From Protea cynaroides (lineage: Eukaryota; Streptophyta; Magnoliopsida; Proteales; Proteaceae): a stretch of 64,000 nt of DNA. Every line of letters starts with the position of its first letter. Positions within the stretch are counted from its first letter, which is position 1. The stretch covers positions 57,248,814 to 57,312,813 of the forward strand of contig CM053276.1 in assembly GCA_028583415.1 (NCBI GenBank), written 5' to 3'. Shown in pieces: positions 49,795 to 61,200 of the stretch. The notes beneath the pieces are model-generated. The model made no database searches. It was not told the origin of the DNA and worked only from the letters and a program-made list of their open reading frames with translations. A program made the translations under genes and the position numbers.

Positions 49795-50265
49795 TCCTAT
49801 GGGTTAGGATCTGGATAGTCCAAGTGGACTGATAGATAGTCCTAGTGGATCTAAGAATAACCCTATTTGGGTTGGAATGTGGATAATATCCTAATGGATC
49901 TATGGATAGTCCAAGTGGACTAAGGTGTGGATCCAAATTTGGGTTTCTCCCAAATGGCCTACGTATCCTAGGGTTTGACCTAGGAATCAGAATCCGCATA
50001 GTTCAGGCTGGATAACCCTATTTGGGTCAAAATGTGGGTAAGTATCCTAGTGGATCTATGGATAGTCCGAGTGGACTAAGGTGTGGATAAATATCCTAGT
50101 GGATCTATGGATAGTCCGAGTGGACTAAGGTTTTGATAAATATCCTAGTGGATCTATGGATAGTCCAAGTGGACTAAGGTGTGGATCCGAATTTGGGATT
50201 CTCCCAAATGGCCTACGTATCCTAGGGTTTGCCCTAGGAATTAGAATCCGCGTAGTTCGGGATAT
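49795..50265. repeat. Complex repeat: 49-bp units and a ~250-bp duplication
   Basis: The unit CTAGTGGATCTATGGATAG / GTGGACTAAGG repeats with 49-bp spacing at 50,051, 50,100 and 50,149. A larger duplication includes one hairpin motif in each half (49,957 and 50,211). Confidence 0.85.
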
Positions 50266-50750
50266 AACCTGTTATAGGTTAGAAAGTGAGAATCTGTTTT
50301 AGGTTTGGGATTGAGAACCTATTCTAGGTTTAGGGTTTAGAATGGGCAAAATCATCCTAAATTACCCTTTTCATCCTGAGTTCTAATTTTGGAAGGTTTG
50401 GCAAAGCATTTTTCTTTCTTTATTAAGACTTTTATTATTCCCATTATGCCCTTCCCAAGAATGTGGGTGCCTAAATGCACGTCCCCACGCCTAGATTGTC
50501 TTCTAGAAGTGTGCAGATATGGCAGTTTGACTAGGGTGTTGCATAAAATAAGTTATTGCCAAAAAGTAGAATATTCTATCTAAATATGGCAAATAAAACA
50601 TTTATGGCAAGAAATTCACATGCAGTAAGATTGTTTAAAAATCTTTCAAATATGGCATGTATTCCAAATAAGGCAAGAGCCTATGTGGCATGATCTAGTA
50701 TGCTATATTTCTAAAGCATGACAAGATCCTAATTGCTATTTCTTTTCATA

Positions 50751-51472
50751 TTTAGGGTTTTCTACCCTAATTATAATTTTATTTCCATTTTTTAGGATTT
50801 TTTTACCCTAATTGCTATTTTCTTTCCATTTTTTAGGGTTTTATACCCTAATTGTCATTTTCTTTCCATTTTAGGGTTTTCTACCCTAATTATTTTCTTT
50901 CCATTTTTAGGGTTTTCTACCCTAATTGTTATTTTCTTTCCATTTTTTAGGATTTTCTACCCTAATTTTTATTTTCTTTCCATTTTAGGGTTTTCTACCC
51001 TAATTATTATTTTCTTTTCATTTTTTAGGGTTTTCTACCCTAATTGTTATTTTCTTTCCATTTTAGGGTTTTCTACCCTAATTATTTTCTTTCCATTTTT
51101 TAGGGTTTTCTACCCTAATTGTTATTTTCTTTCCATTTTTTAGGGTTTTCTACCCTAATTGTTACTTTCTTTCCATTTTAGGGTTTTCTACCCTAATTGT
51201 TACTTTCTTTCCATTTTAGGGTTTTCTACCCTAATTATTATTTTATTTCCATTTTTTAGGGTTTTCTACCCTAATTGTTATTTTCTTTCCATTTTAGGGT
51301 TTTCTACCCTAATTATTATTATCTTTCCATTTTTTAGGGTTTTCTACCCTAATTGTTATTTTCTTTCCATTTTGGGGTTTTCTACCCTAATTATTTTCTT
51401 TCCATTTTTTAGGGTTTTCTACCCTAATTATTATTTTCTTTCTATTTTTTAGTGTTTTCTACCCTAATTCTG
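50751..51472. repeat. 36-42 bp minisatellite, ~18 units, telo-box hairpins
   Basis: Each unit has the core TTAGGGTTTTCTACCCTAA followed by a T-rich TTTTCTTTCCATTTT arm. TTAGGG and CCCTAA are inverted partners, so every unit can form a small hairpin and carries an AGGGTTTT telo-box-like element. I counted 18 full units and a partial one; lengths differ by small deletions in the T-rich arm. The open frame over 51,159-51,452 is a by-product. Confidence 0.93.
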
Positions 51473-51542
51473 ACAATAAGAATTTAATATAGCATGTGAG
51501 CAAGTGTAGCAGACAAATATGGCAATAAACATGTGTATCATT

Positions 51543-51655
51543 CCAATCATGGCAATGTGATTATTTCAATTATGGCAGTGTGATCATTCCAATTATGGCA
51601 GTGTGACCATTCCAATTATGGCAGTGTGACCATTCCAATTATAGTAGTGTATGCA
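51543..51655. repeat. 26-27 bp tandem repeat
   Basis: Four to five units of ATTATGGCAGTGTGACCATT-type sequence, in a region rich in 'tatggca/atagca'. Confidence 0.85.
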
Positions 51656-51814
51656 TACGAACATCCGAACATAGCATGTGAACAAATATAGCATCAAATA
51701 TGGCATGTGAGAAACAACCAAAGCATATGAGAATCAATCAAAACATGATGGAACATGCAGCGAGATAACAGCTTTGTTAGGCTGGACCAAAATGGGCACA
51801 TAGGGCACTGTACT

Positions 51815-52445
51815 TACTCAAAAAATTCTTAAAAGATATACACGGAAAGAAGACTCAGAGGCCAAATTTTCTCTCAAGGAAGCTAATCCTGAAAGAGACC
51901 ATAGGTAGGTCGAAAACATTCCCCAAGTACAGGCAAATACACTGGTCAGATCTGTTCCAGATTCTGGCCAGTGGTACTATAAAATCAATATAAAATCATA
52001 TAGATCATGAAAATAAAATATGAATACATGGTCAGAAAGAGGACTCAGAGGCCAACATTTTCTCTCAAGGAAGCTAATCCTGAAAGAGACCATAGGCAGG
52101 TCGAAAACATTCCCCAAGTACATGCAAATACACTGGTCAGATCTGTTCCAGATTCTGGCCAGTGGTACTATAAAATCAATATAAAATCATATAGCTCTTG
52201 AAAATAAAATCCAAATACATGGTCAGAAAGAGGACTCAGAGGCAAACATTTTGTCTCAAGGAAGCTAATCCTGAAAGAGACCATAGACAGGTTGAAAACA
52301 TTCCCCAAGTGCAGGCAAATACACTGGTCAGATCTGTTCCAGATTCTGGCCAGTGGTACTATAAAATCAATAAAAAATCATATAGCTCATGAAAATAAAA
52401 TCCAAATACATGGTCAAAAAGAGGACTTAGAGACCAACATTTTGT
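51815..52445. repeat. 191-bp tandem repeat, about 3.3 units
   Basis: Units recur with 191-bp spacing (e.g. GAAAATAAAAT at 52,008 and 52,199), over 90% alike by eye. Each contains GAAGCTAATCCTGAAAGAG and CTGGTCAGATCTGTTCCAG. The repeated 64-codon open frames reflect the repeat; 191 is not a multiple of 3, so no continuous protein can be meant. Confidence 0.92.
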
Positions 52446-52670
52446 TTCATGGAACCTAAGGCAAACAGAGGCATCTTCCTAATGCTAGACACCAATCTCA
52501 GACATGCATTTGCAGTATGCTTTCACTTTGAAAAAATAAACTGACAAAAGTGATGGGTGATTCTTACCTCAGGCTTCTTCTCTCTCCTTCTCTCCTTTGC
52601 ATCTTCTCATCATCCTCTTTGCTGCCTCTCTAATCCTCCCTCTTTTTCCTCTAGATCTTCTCTTCTTAAC

Positions 52671-52706
<36 letters not shown>
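52671..52706. repeat. (CT)n microsatellite in a long pyrimidine tract
   Basis: About 18 CT dinucleotides inside a C/T-rich tract from 52,560 to 53,050. On the element's strand it is a GA-rich tract, matching 32,940-33,560 in the other Tat LTR. Confidence 0.92.
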
Positions 52707-52714
<8 letters not shown>

Positions 52715-53059
52715 TTCTCTATTTTCTTCTTCTTCTCTTTTCTTCAGATTTTTTTTCTTTTCTCTCTCTCACTCACGTTTTTCTCCCCCTCACCCACGTT
52801 CTCCTCTCTCTATGGTCTGAAAAAATGCCCTCCTCTCTCTTCTCTTGCCTATTTATAATTTTTCACTCATTTTCTAGAAGATCCTTTTTTCTAAAAAATC
52901 TTTTTTTTTCTTTTTCTTTCCTTCCTTTCTTTCTTTCTTTCTCCACTCTCTCTTTCACGTTTTCTTTCTAGAAAACGTGAAGGGGAATCTTTTTCCCACT
53001 TTTTTCTTTTCTTTTTTTTTTCTTTTATTTCTCTCTCTTTCCTTTTTTCTTCTCAAGAT

Positions 53060-53475
53060 CTTTTGGATTATCTCAAAACTCTAAATCCTCTTCTCTTTCA
53101 CGTTTTCTCTCTCCCCTCTTTCCTTTTTCTTCTCAAAATCTTTTTGGATTATCTCAAAACCCTAAATCCCCTTCTCTTCCACGTTTTTCTCTCCCCTCTT
53201 TCCTTTTTTTCTCAAAAATCTTTTGGATTATCTCCAAAACCAAAATCCCCCTCACTTTCTTCACTTTTTTCTCTCCCCTCTTTCCTTTTTCTTCTCAAAA
53301 TCTTTTGGATTATCTCAAAACCCTAAATCCCTTTCTCTTCCACGTTTTTTCTCTCCCCTCTTTCCTTTTTTTTCTCAAAAATCTTTTGGATTATCTCCAA
53401 AACCAAAATCCCCCTTCACTTCACATTTCTCTCTCCCCTCTTTCCTTTTTCTTCTCAAAATCTTTTGGATTATCA
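53060..53475. repeat. ~80-bp tandem repeat, five units
   Basis: Units begin TTTTGGATTATCTCAAAA at about 53,060, 53,140, 53,221, 53,304, 53,383 and 53,463, followed by a pyrimidine-rich stretch with TCTCTCCCCTCTTTCC. Leu/Phe/Ser-rich frames here are low-complexity. Confidence 0.92.
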
Positions 53476-53541
53476 TTTACATATAATAATATATATTATA
53501 TACATATATACACATATATTTAATAACATACATACATATAC

Positions 53542-53552
<11 letters not shown>

Positions 53553-53616
<64 letters not shown>
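53553..53616. repeat. (TA)n microsatellite
   Basis: About 32 uninterrupted TA dinucleotides, preceded by CATA repeats (53,527-53,552). Confidence 0.95.
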
Positions 53617-53619
<3 letters not shown>

Positions 53620-53989
53620 TAAATATAGTGCACATAGATGAACTGATTCGAAATGGGTTGAGACTGACTTAGGTTGACAACTGATATGGGTTGAGCTAGG
53701 TTGGACCAAAACTGGTTTGAACTGAGTTGACTGGAGTGATGGGAATTAATTGGGTTTTTTCTCCTTGTCATTTCACGGGTCATTCCCGCTGTTATCCCGC
53801 ATGGAATTTTTTGATGGCCTCTATTCCAAATTTTTTGCATTCATTTTGTAGAACATTAAAAATGAGGAATATAGGAACTTGAATCACCTCATTTGGAAGT
53901 AAAATGGTCAACTTATGAATTTTTGAAGTTTAAAGCGGACCAATTATCGATAATTTGGCTGACCATTTCGCATGAGATCCTTCGAGGCT

Positions 53990-54425
53990 TCTACCGGAAA
54001 TATTTTACGTCCACTTTGTAGAGCACTAAAAATGGAACATAATGAGACTGGAATTATCTGAATCCGATGTAGAACGGGAAAGATATGAAGCTTTGAAGTT
54101 TTAACGATCATTTTGCATGCAAGTTTGCATGGGACCCACTGGAGACTTCTACCCGGGATTTTTTACGTCCACATTGTAGAACATCATGAATGAAGAATAA
54201 TGGTCTTTTGGAATCATCTGAATCCGATGTAGAACGGGAAAGATATGAAGCTTTGAAGTTCTTACGATCATTTTGCATGCAAGTTTGCATGGGACCCACT
54301 GGTGACTTCTACCCGGGATTTTTTACGTCCACTTTGTAGAACATCATGAATGAAGAATAATGGTCTTGGAATCATCTGAATCCGATGTCGGATGATCAAG
54401 ATATGATGATTTGAAATTCAAACAA
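53990..54425. repeat. ~160-bp tandem repeat, about 2.7 units
   Basis: TTTTACGTCCACTTTGTAGA recurs at 54,003, 54,161 and 54,321. Units also share ATCTGAATCCGATGT and CATGGGACCCACTGG. Confidence 0.9.
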
Positions 54426-54721
54426 TCCGACTTAGGATAATTTGCATGAAGGCCCCTGGGATTATTATTTATAATAATTTCAAAAACCTCCTCTATATGT
54501 ATCATCCGACTAAAATGGTCGTATCTTCCTCATTTGATATCAGAATTGAGCAATTCTGGTCTCGTTTCGAAGATAATTCTATGACCTATGCATCTATGCA
54601 GATAATAGCCCATGACCCTGCTGTGGGGATTAGTGGAGAATCACAAATCTTTGGGTTAAAGGTCAGAAACCTGCCATATTGGTTCATTTATGCCGAGGGT
54701 GGCAAAAATGGGGTGCTTACA

Positions 54722-54737
54722 GATGCCCCTCTTTAGC
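54722..54737 (-). other. Polypurine tract of the giant element
   Basis: The minus strand reads GCTAAAGAGGGGCATC immediately before TGTAAGCACCCC, the usual plus-strand primer position next to a 3' LTR. Confidence 0.8.
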
Positions 54738-54837
54738 TGAGATTGTTATCAGTTGAAGGCTAAAGATAAAAGAACCACATTTTTGGAGTATGAGTGATAT
54801 TGTTTATTGGGCTGCACTTAGGGTAATTCTTCCTAAA

Positions 54838-54890
54838 CTGCCTACGTATTCTAAGGGTGTCCTAGAAATCAAGCCCAGAACGTAGTTCGA
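54838..54890 (-). other. Hairpin motif copy outside the LTR
   Basis: CCTACGTATTCTAAGG...GAACGTAGTTCG on the plus strand is the reverse complement of the GAACTACGT...ACGTAGG motif found in the Tat LTRs. Here it is about 100 bp upstream (element sense) of the polypurine tract, the only copy in an internal region. Confidence 0.8.
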
Positions 54891-55510
54891 CTGGCAAGAA
54901 GGTTTGCTCTTCTTGGAAGATTGGTGAGTGCTCTTCTTGTATGAAGCTAGGCTGTGAATACAAGGCTCATTTGTAGGATGGGAACCTCTTCTTGCTGAGG
55001 TGGAACTCATGATGCAAGGTACATGCGGGATTGGACCCGGCTTGATCCATTTGTAGGCTAATAAACCTCTTCTTGTACGAAGCTAGGCTGTGAATACAAG
55101 GCTCATTTGTAGGCTGGGAACCTCTTCTTGCTGAGGTGACTCATGATGCAAGGTATGTGCGGGATTTGACCCGGCTTGATCCATTTGTAGGCTGATAAAC
55201 CTCTTCTTGTATGGAGCTAGGCTGTAAATACAAGGCTCATTTGTAGGCTGGGAACCTCTTCTTGCTGAGGTGGAACTCATGATGCAAGGTATGTGCGGGC
55301 TTGGACCCGGCTTTATCCATTTGTAGGCTGATAAACCTCTTCTTGTATGGAGCTAGGCTGTGAATACAAGGCTCATTTGTAGGTTGGGAACCTCTTCTTG
55401 CTGAGGTGGAACTCAATGCAAGGTATGTGCGGGTTTGGACCCGACTTTATCCATTTGTAGGCTGATAAACCTCTTCTTGTATGGAGCTAGGCTGTGAATA
55501 CAAGGCTGAT
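54890..55510. repeat. 135-bp tandem repeat, about 4.5 units
   Basis: GCTAGGCTGTGAATACAAGG recurs at about 54,947, 55,082, 55,216, 55,352 and 55,487 (spacing 134-136). Units contain GGGAACCTCTTCTTGCTGAG and a variable GCGGGNTTGGACCCGG palindromic segment. Confidence 0.94.
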
Positions 55511-55589
55511 TGCATGAGCTTGGGCTCGGATTTGATGTCTTTCCTTTGATTGAGATGAGGCTTCTTTGATTGAGATTTTGAGATTGACT

Positions 55590-55905
55590 TTCTGAATAAG
55601 CTAGGGCTCTGCATTTGATTCACTTATAGGCTGAGATTGATTTGAACTTTGAATGAGCTAGGGCTCTATGTTTGATTCACTAATAGGTTGAGATTGACTT
55701 GATCTTTGGATGAGCTAGGGCTCTACATTTGATTTACTTATAGACTGAGATTGATTTGAAATTTGGATGAGCTAGGGCTCTGCATTTGATTCACTAATAA
55801 TCTGAGATTGATTTGATCTTTGGATGAGCTAGGGCTCTACATTTGACTCATTTATAGACTTAGATTGATTTGAACTTTGGATGAGCTAGGGCTCCACATT
55901 TTTGT
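55590..55905. repeat. 57-bp tandem repeat, about 5.5 units
   Basis: GAGCTAGGGCTCT, itself an inverted repeat (GAGC...GCTC), recurs every 57 bp from about 55,600 to 55,886, separated by TGAGATTGATTTGA-type sequence. Confidence 0.93.
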
Positions 55906-58494
55906 AATGAGTAAGAACTCAGAAGGTCACTTTTAGGGTGAGGAATTTGCTATTGATTCTGAAATGAGCAAGAACTCAGAAGGTCACTTATAGGGTGATA
56001 CTGAATGACTCATCTTGGCAGTTCCTACCAGATTTGGACCTTCGGGATTGAAAATAGGAATATCCTTCTTGGAAGCTTTATGGCTATGAACCTTTAGGAT
56101 GCTTGAAAGTGACCCATACAGGAAGGCTTTGTTGACTTTGAACCGTTAGGGTGCTGGACATATTTGAAATGATGGTGAATTCCTTGGCAGTTTTCCAAGT
56201 TTTTTTTTGCTCATGCTTTATTGGTGAAGACACAAAACATGACATCAATGGAAGTGGTGTCATGGACTTTGCTGGCATGATACCTAGATTTGAAATTTTC
56301 CATTTATGACCTGGTACTGAAAGTTTGACTTAATTTCAGCACGGTAGGGATGACTTGGTTATTCCCTTTGAAGGGTTCCATGTAATTTGAAGGTGATGAT
56401 TTTCTTTAGCCAACATTGGTGTTGTTGGATTTTGGATTGAAAGAAACTCTAGCGAGGATTTTGGACAAGAATGAGGGGATCTTGACAGTCTTTAACCAAA
56501 GTGACTTTATTGATTGACCATGGTGTTAAACTGTCAAGGGACATCTGGTCAACTAAGTTCTTTGATTGTGCACTATGGTAGACCAAATTGGTAAAATAGC
56601 CAAGCGGCGATGAAATGTGATATGGGTTTGGCCCTTGATCTAGGCTCATGAAAAACTCAGGGCTTTGTAATATTGTTGTGCCAATTTTGAAAGATTAATG
56701 AATCATGGCCCCAAAGTAGGCATGAGGAGCAAAGGATTTGAAGTGTTCCTTCAGAGAATTTGGTGACCAAATCCTAACAGGTGAGTGACCACATTGGATT
56801 TTCTTCATCAACATGATTGGGAGAACTGAGAAATTGGCAAAAACCAACTTGGACGGACCTACTTCTATTGACTAGGAAAGTCAGTGACTTCAGACTAGAC
56901 AATGGATCCTAGATGTAATGCTCATGATCAAGTTCAATTCCTCTGCATAGGGTATATCTATGCCCCAGTGTCTGCATGTTGTGACAGACCACTACTGTAG
57001 TGTGCTAGGGCACAGGCAATCTAACAGAGTTAGAACTAGGTTGAATCTGGATTGGATCCAGAATTTGACCATGCTTCCAAGGTCAAGGGAAGATTGATAG
57101 ATTGATTGCAGAAAGTGATTTCTTAGATAAACCCTTCTTGCATCTTGAAAAATGAGGGAACTGATGATTTGAATGAATTTGGCTATATCCGTAACCAGGC
57201 CATGAGAATTTGCTCTCTCCCTAACATGACCAAAGGATTTGAAAATAGAATTCTATTGAAAGGCAATGCTATGGAGCCCAAAAGGCAAACAGACGATGGT
57301 TTGTTCAACTCCTCTGAGTATGATTCACTGGAGAGCAAGAGGGGTTCATTTCCTTATGGAGGGTAGACTGGGTATGACACTTGTCTACATGAACCACTGA
57401 ATTTTTCTATGAATGGCCAATGAGGGCAATGCTTTAGGGTTGCATCAGGTCGCCTATCCCCACTGAGGTATTATGGGTTGCCCATTGAGGTTTCTCGGGT
57501 TGCCTTTCCCTGCTAAGGTTTCTTTTCTTCCCTTTATTTTTTTTCATTTTCTTCTTTTTGCAAACCCCATCTTGGGTTGAATAAACAGTCCTGATATGGT
57601 GAGGACATTGCCAAAATTATGGTCCTATCCAATGGTCTGAAACACTTAGGGGAAATCTGAATGGGATGACTTTCATGACAAATGGGTAGCCTCGCCCCAC
57701 TGTTTAAGTTGACACTTACACGTATTGATAGGCGGGCAGCTTTTTGAATCATCACTAAAAGCGATCTTAGGGAAATGCAGTCCCACACCAAAATTAAAAA
57801 TGGTGCCAAATTATGTTTTCCTTTCTTGGAGATGTTCAGATGGAACACGTGTCCCAACAAGCTACATCGAGATGCCGAATCAGTCACGATCATTTTTGGG
57901 CCTGAAACCTTTAAGTTTGTTGACAAGTATTGATGTTGAAGGTCCAAGAGGACTGATGTGAAACTGTCCACATGGGTCTACCATTGGGAGAGTGTTTGGT
58001 TATTTATGTAGGATGGGTTTATCTTACCGAGAAGATCCCATTTTATTGGCTTGAGAAATGAAGGGCTTATAGGAATCTTGGGAAGCCGTTGGATGTAATG
58101 AACGACAGATGAGAGTTCCAGCCAGATTCATGAATTTGTACATAAAATGATGACATGATCATGAGATACAATGCTATAAAAATTGATAATCAAAAGAAGG
58201 GCTTGTGATAGAGACTCCTTGGAAAGCCGTCAGATTGATAGACGGGAGAGAGAGTCTAATGCCGATGAGAAATGTTTCTCTGATGATGAAGAAGTGATGA
58301 GATCGTCTCCTGTAAAGGCGGGATGTAATTGGCCAAAATCAAAAGTCCGGTCCAACATGCTGTAAATTTTGAGGAATGATCGAACTTGCTATCAGGCTTT
58401 GGTTGGAACTATCATCCTCTTGAAGTGAGAGGGACAATTGGCTTACTATCGAGCTCCAATGCCATTCAACATCTTACTATTTACTTTTCTTCTC

Positions 58495-58525
<31 letters not shown>

Positions 58526-59590
58526 TTTTTGGATGTGAAGGCCACATAATGCAGTGCTTCGCTTGATCGCAAAATTGAATCCTGACTTTCAATATTGGAT
58601 TTGAATCTTCTTCTTCCAAACATTTCCAATCAGATAGAACGTCTTTGCCCCAACTAGCACTCTGATCTTCTGTAAACTTTATGAGCATTTGTGACTGCTC
58701 ATATAGTATCTGATTTTATCTGAATGGTGAATTTGTATGCTATCCTCTGGAAGTTAATCATCACCTTCTATCTGATGTGACTGCCTTCCCATTATGGATG
58801 TAGATAAAACATAGGCTTGAATTTTTTTTTTTTTTTTTGGGTATCCCAATGACCTCATTCTTTGATTTTGAGATTGATCATTCATCATATATCTCTTTCT
58901 TGCAGATGATATACTTTGTATGAACTTTGGTATTTCCATCTTTTTGGTGGCACATCTATCCTCCACATTTGTACTGATTGGCTGATCTGTTGATCTAATG
59001 CTTTCCTTGGAATCTTTTCACAGGTAGAACAAATGGCAGCTTCTCCAATACATGTTTCTTGAGACTACTCTTGTGCCTCTCGATTGATCATTTAAAGCTT
59101 TCCCAGACGGGTTGGACCTTTCTTTCTCAAGAGGCCGGGTGGCATAGAAGTTCAGGAGATGGCTCATCATTTCAATCATCTTCAGAGTTAGAATTGACTG
59201 CGCACGTAGAATAGGAGGATGTATGAAACTGGGAGGAAATATATGGAAGAGACAAGGCACAGAGTTTGAAATCCCAAACGGGGTGATTTTCTTTTACTTG
59301 CACGGCAGATTGGACTAGACTTGTCAACAAGCATATTGATCTTGGACCCAGACATGGATGACCTATCAAATACCGATAATAGAAAGTTGAAACAACTAGT
59401 TCGTCCAAGCGGCTCCAGTTGGGCATAACGCCTTCGACGACCACCTTCAGTCGTTGCGGGAATAAGTCTTCCTTCAGATCTCTAATAGCAAGACTCATCA
59501 TGCCCCTCTATCAATAGGTGCAAGATACCTACCTTTTCCATATAATTCTCCCTCTTTTTTTCAGTTTGGGATCCATTCATAACTGGACTA
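55906..59590 (-). other. Mainly unique internal part of the giant element, no recognised gene
   Basis: About 3.7 kb without recognisable protein similarity on either strand. Poly(T) tracts lie at 58,496-58,530 and 58,820-58,838. The longest open stretch is on the minus strand at 57,534-57,971 (listed separately). A 40-60 bp duplication (GAACTCAGAAGGTCACTTA) occurs at 55,915-55,995. Confidence 0.5.
57534..57971 (-). CDS. Open frame of 145 codons in the giant element, unrecognised
   Basis: Sense-strand frame of the element, beginning MDSFTSVLLDLQHQYLST and ending in a Lys/Glu tail. It contains an 'LILVWDCISL' hydrophobic stretch, and I see no known motif. The overlapping plus-strand frame 57,725-57,961 is also open, which weakens the case. 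It may be a remnant of a decayed ORF or chance in a region poor in stops. Confidence 0.15.
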   Translation of the reverse strand: MDSFTSVLLDLQHQYLSTNLKVSGPKMIVTDSASRCSLLGHVFHLNISKKGKHNLAPFLILVWDCISLRSLLVMIQKAARLSIRVSVNLNSGARLPICHESHPIQISPKCFRPLDRTIILAMSSPYQDCLFNPRWGLQKEENEKK

Positions 59591-59599
59591 TTGCTTTTT

Positions 59600-59965
59600 A
59601 AGCACAAGGTTACTCTGGTTCATGCCCCAGTTTGGGGTTCAGTGGATTCATCGATGGACCACTTCTAGCTGAATTCAGATCATTTTGGCTTATGCCCCAG
59701 CTTGGGGAGCAAGGGGTATCGCCATTGCACTACACCATTTTGAGTCCAAGATTAGACTAGTTTATGCCTTGGCTTGGGGGGTTCAATGGATTTCTTTGTT
59801 AGACCACTCTCAATTTGGGTCTAAGGTCAATTTGGTCCATGCCCCAGTTTAGGGCAAAATGGCTTTCCTCATTAGACCGCATTCAGTTTGGGTCCAAGGT
59901 CAATCTGGTTCATGCCCCACTTAGGGCTCAGGGCTTCATCATTGGACCATTCCCTAGCTGTGATT
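59600..59965. repeat. ~72-bp tandem repeat, five diverged units
   Basis: TATGCCCCAGTTTGGGG-type cores recur at about 59,621, 59,691, 59,763, 59,838 and 59,911. Each is followed by a 'cattggacca' segment; CCCCAG...TTGGGG is weakly palindromic. Confidence 0.88.
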
Positions 59966-60264
59966 CTGGTTCTTATCCTAGCCTGGAGCACATTAGATCT
60001 CATCTTTGGTCTACCCTATTGCTCGGGAAATTCCATTCCCTCTCTTTGAATAATGAGAAATGTGAGGGCAACTCTTCGGATTCTAACATTTTCCTGGCCA
60101 ATGGGATAGAAATGCCTGTGATGGGATAACACTGTCATAGTTGAAGTTTCATGGTCTCCTGATGACTCTAGAATCTGGAATTGATCTTTATTGACAAGCA
60201 ATGAGTAATGCTTATCATTCGTCATTCCCGACGAGCGATCCTAACTTGTAGCACTGGGCTATGA

Positions 60265-60570
60265 TGGACATGGATCGGGCTCTAATTGATAGAGCCAGAG
60301 ATTGATTTTGAATCGGTCTCCGATTGATAGAGACAAGATTGACTTTGAATTGATCTCTGATTGATAGAGATCAAGATTGATTTTGAATTGGTCTCTGATT
60401 GATAGAGATCAAGATTGATTTTGAATTGGTCTCTGATTGATTTTGAATTGGTCTCTGATTGATAGAGATCAAGATTGATTTTGAATTGGTCTCTGATTGA
60501 TAGAGATCAAGATTGATTTTGAATTGGTCTCTGATTGATAGAGATCAAGATTGATAGTCATGGACTGGGC
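60265..60570. repeat. 38-bp tandem repeat, about 8 units
   Basis: TTGAATTGGTCTCTGATTGA then TAGAGATCAAGATTGATT, nearly identical through 60,340-60,550; one unit (near 60,430) lacks the second half. More diverged units with 'gggctct' continue to about 60,665. Confidence 0.94.
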
Positions 60571-60689
60571 TCTAGTTGCTAGAGGCAAGGATTGCTTGAG
60601 TTGGGCTCCGATTGATAGAGGCCAAGGAAGACAATCATGGATTAGACTCTAATTGATAGAGATGATGGATTGATTGAAATTCTCTTTGA

Positions 60690-61200
60690 TTCCTTTATGA
60701 AGTGGAACATGGACCAAAGGTAATGATTGAACAGGCCTAGAGGCTAACTCATGCTCATATTGAGTTCATATGAATGGAACCTTTCTTAGTTCCGACATGA
60801 ATCAGAACCTGAACTGGAGTTGACGGTTGGACAAACCTAGGGGCTGATTAAATTTAAATGAATGGAACTCTTCTTAGTTCCAACATGAATCAGAACTTGA
60901 ACCACAGTTGATGGTTGGATAAGCCTAGTGGCTAAATTAATTCAGATGAATGAGACTCTTCTTAATTCCAACATGAATCTGAACCTGAACCAAAGTTGAT
61001 GGTTGGACAAGCCTAGGGGCTAAATAAATTCAGATGAATGGAACTTTTTCTAGTTTCGACATGAACTGGAACCCTAACCAAAGTTGATGGTTGGATAAGC
61101 CTAGTGGCTAATTGAATTCAAATGAATGGAATTTTTCCTAGTTCCAACATGAATCAGAACCTAAACAGGAGGTGAAGGGTGAAAAAGCCTAGGGGCCGAA
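60690..61200. repeat. ~88-bp tandem repeat, five to six units
   Basis: AAGCCTAGGGGCTAAAT and AGTTCCAACATGAATCAGAA alternate with 86-95 bp spacing (cores near 60,737, 60,833, 60,923, 61,012, 61,101 and 61,186). The CCTAGGGGCT core is shared with the next array. Confidence 0.92.

Larger units (their letters stand above)
49356..54721 (-). repeat. 3' LTR of the giant element, 5,366 bp
   Basis: Plus reading TGTGGGGACAAAGATG...TGGGGTGCTTACA, i.e. TGTAAGCACCCC...CCCCACA on the element's strand. The right border is fixed by the polypurine tract, the left by the match to 63,970-64,000. It contains three hairpin motifs (49,652-49,702; 49,957-50,005; 50,211-50,259), a TGGCGACTT copy near its minus 3' end (49,384-49,392) and at least seven tandem arrays. 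Ogre-type LTRs of about 5 kb are known, so the length is not itself abnormal. Confidence 0.88.

Noticed and set aside
50751..51472. Possible interstitial telomere
   Set aside because: TTAGGG and CCCTAA words alternate in opposite orientation within ~40-bp units; no run of TTTAGGG.
52007..52392. Two near-identical 64-codon frames in tandem
   Set aside because: They come from the 191-bp repeat; the second lacks an ATG and the period is not a multiple of three.
52557..53526. Long Ser/Leu/Phe-rich open frames
   Set aside because: They follow the pyrimidine-rich tract and the 80-bp repeat in several frames at once; composition artefacts.
60265..60570. Regular 38-bp repeats resembling a CRISPR array
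   Set aside because: Units are directly adjacent with no unique spacers, in a plant retrotransposon; an ordinary tandem repeat.
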